Source of the DNA: DAOSEK01 sp035363095
Lineage (GTDB): Archaea; Nanobdellota; Nanobdellia; Woesearchaeales; UBA119
Direction of reading: 5' to 3'
Length of the DNA stretch: 24,890 nt
NCBI GenBank assembly: GCA_035363095.1
Contig: DAOSEK010000014.1
Location: 1-24,890, forward strand
Shown here: positions 24,042 to 24,890 of the stretch, one piece after another
How positions within the stretch are numbered: position 1 is the stretch's first letter
Layout: each line of letters opens with the position of its first letter
The notes under the pieces: generated by a model
What the model was told of the DNA's origin: nothing
Seen by the model: only the letters and a program-made list of their open reading frames with translations
Databases searched by the model: none
Position numbers and translations under genes: made by a program

Positions 24042-24716
24042 TCACTCAATAATTGTTCCATTATACTCCTTACCTTCAAAAAGCCTATTTAAATTTTCTA
24101 AATCCTTTCCTACAATCATAACGTTTATCTTATTTTTCATACATCCCCTTGAAGCAATAGGGTCAAATGGAAAATTATCACCTGGGCGAAACCTATTATC
24201 AATCATATTAACATAATCCTTCCAAAAGATACGTTTAAGAGGAATAGCCTCAGGGTCCTTTTTAGGATCATTGCTATAAACATAAGGAATATTTGTAACA
24301 TTAACGATTCTACTAACATTCTCTGCCAAAGCAAAAGAAAAAGCATCAAAATCAGTAGAGTGACCAAGTTTATGTCCCGCTCCAATTACTATCTTCTTTG
24401 ATGTTCCCTTCCAACTATTATAATTTATCACAACCTTATCATAACAAAGATTTGTATCAAAAAACTTCATTAACAAAAACCCATTAACCCTAGTAACAAG
24501 TGTACCAATCTTAAAACCATCAATTTCTTTAGCGCTTTTTGCCCCCTTTATTGCACCAATATAGTGCCTGCAAATCATTCCTCCACCACACACTATTCTA
24601 AACTCATCACCTAAGATAGTTCTCCTTTCAATAAGATTCACAAACTCCAAAATAAAATTTGTATCAATTTTTTCTGGAATAAACGTAGACCCCCCAAGTG
24701 AGATAACCCATTTCAT
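24042..24716 (-). CDS. pyrH: Uridylate kinase (archaeal PyrH)
   Basis: Phosphorylates UMP to UDP. The amino-acid-kinase fold is plain: WVISLGGSTF at the N-terminus, VCGGGMICRHYIGA, LGHSTDFDAFSFA, VTNIPYVYSNDPKKDP and GDNFPFDPIAS, the last being typical of archaeal UMP kinases. I start at the ATG at 24716, which has AAAGGTGATG with proper spacing; the frame could extend to 24770, but that would cover the end of the upstream gene and the Shine-Dalgarno. It is preceded on the same strand by a partial gene whose stop is 31 bases away, so the two probably share an operon. Length of 224 residues is normal. Confidence 0.95.
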   Translation of the reverse strand: MKWVISLGGSTFIPEKIDTNFILEFVNLIERRTILGDEFRIVCGGGMICRHYIGAIKGAKSAKEIDGFKIGTLVTRVNGFLLMKFFDTNLCYDKVVINYNSWKGTSKKIVIGAGHKLGHSTDFDAFSFALAENVSRIVNVTNIPYVYSNDPKKDPEAIPLKRIFWKDYVNMIDNRFRPGDNFPFDPIASRGCMKNKINVMIVGKDLENLNRLFEGKEYNGTIIE

Positions 24717-24747
24717 AAACATCACCTTTAAAATATCGTATATAAAA

Positions 24748-24890
24748 CTAATTATATATGTTGATCTCAAATACTACTATTTCTCCTTTTTTAATATTTT
24801 TCCCTTTTTCCATAGCTATATCTAAAATAAATCCAAATCCTGATAATATGAATCCTGATAATATGAATCCTGATAATATGAATCCTGATA
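24748..24890 (-). CDS. C-terminal end of an unidentified gene (partial)
   Basis: A minus-strand frame runs from the window edge to a TAG at 24748-24750. The end reads GFILDIAMEKGKNIKKGEI and VVFEINIYN, a hydrophilic sequence with a normal amino-acid mix, unlike the other frames. Before it, the part near the edge is a five-residue repeat, ILSGF, encoded by the 15-bp tandem repeat. Nothing can be said about function. Its stop lies 31 bases before the UMP kinase ATG on the same strand. The opposite strand also has an open frame from 24758 (MLISNTTISP...), which I consider less likely. Confidence 0.5.
   Translation of the reverse strand, partial: SGFILSGFILSGFILSGFGFILDIAMEKGKNIKKGEIVVFEINIYN
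24836..24890. repeat. 15-bp tandem repeat at the window edge
   Basis: The unit AATCCTGATAATATG is repeated three times perfectly with a further 10 bases before the window ends, so the array continues outside. The period is a multiple of three and keeps the minus-strand frame open (ILSGF per unit). Confidence 0.9.

Noticed and set aside
24758..24890. Plus-strand open frame with hydrophobic start and NPDNM repeats
   Set aside because: The minus-strand frame gives a more protein-like sequence ending at a stop 31 bases before pyrH; the plus-strand frame is biased and lacks a promoter or Shine-Dalgarno. Kept as an alternative only.

Overview
The window looks like a stretch of an AT-rich archaeal chromosome, most likely from a small-genome DPANN lineage (Nanoarchaeota/Woesearchaeota/Pacearchaeota type). 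Archaeal identity rests on aIF2-gamma, ribosomal protein S6e, RFC large subunit, a Hel308-type helicase, archaeal-type GlyRS, an archaeal UMP kinase, and start sites that carry either a TATA box about 25 bases upstream (leaderless) or a GGTGA-type Shine-Dalgarno. The lineage is inferred from base composition, compact proteins and a helicase gene lacking its first half; no rRNA or tRNA gene was found to confirm it.

Layout. 1-33: possible start of a leftward gene leaving the window. 183-6255: the most unusual part, a divergent pair of large genes. The leftward one is a roughly 926-residue RecB/AddB/Cas4-type PD-(D/E)XK nuclease with a predicted Fe-S cluster. The rightward one is a 1056-residue B-family DNA polymerase homologue that keeps a complete DEDDy exonuclease site but has lost both polymerase catalytic motifs. 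6256-6763: tandem repeats and a 100-N assembly gap. 6764-8397: S6e and aIF2-gamma as an overlapping pair. 9020-10381: a small hypothetical protein diverging from a xylose-isomerase-like TIM-barrel gene, with palindromic sites between them. 10704-12376: a three-gene operon (membrane protein, MTA phosphorylase, adenine phosphoribosyltransferase) for adenine salvage. 12924-15735: a two-gene operon pairing a helical protein with a classic AAA ATPase, function unknown. 16178-19608: GlyRS, RFC large subunit and a basic protein. 19656-24890: a hypothetical gene, a Hel308-like gene without its first RecA domain, ThiI, a CRM-domain protein, UMP kinase and the C-terminus of one more gene.

The intergenic space is dominated by one repeat family. 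Two full copies (about 260 bases, 8676-8936 and 23768-24027) and two copies with the same internal deletion (10535-10667 and 12756-12889) end 12-85 bases past the stop codon of a gene. The roughly 120-base segment absent from the short copies occurs independently as separate copies or remnants at 6661, 10414, 10668, 12471 and 15987. The family is therefore modular, with an internal cassette that appears to move, invert or drop out on its own.

Leads, in order: the nuclease/inactivated-polymerase pair; the half Hel308 gene with its own promoter and a PCNA-binding-like tail; the modular repeat family; the AAA/helical-protein operon. All function calls come from motifs read by eye; no database search was possible.
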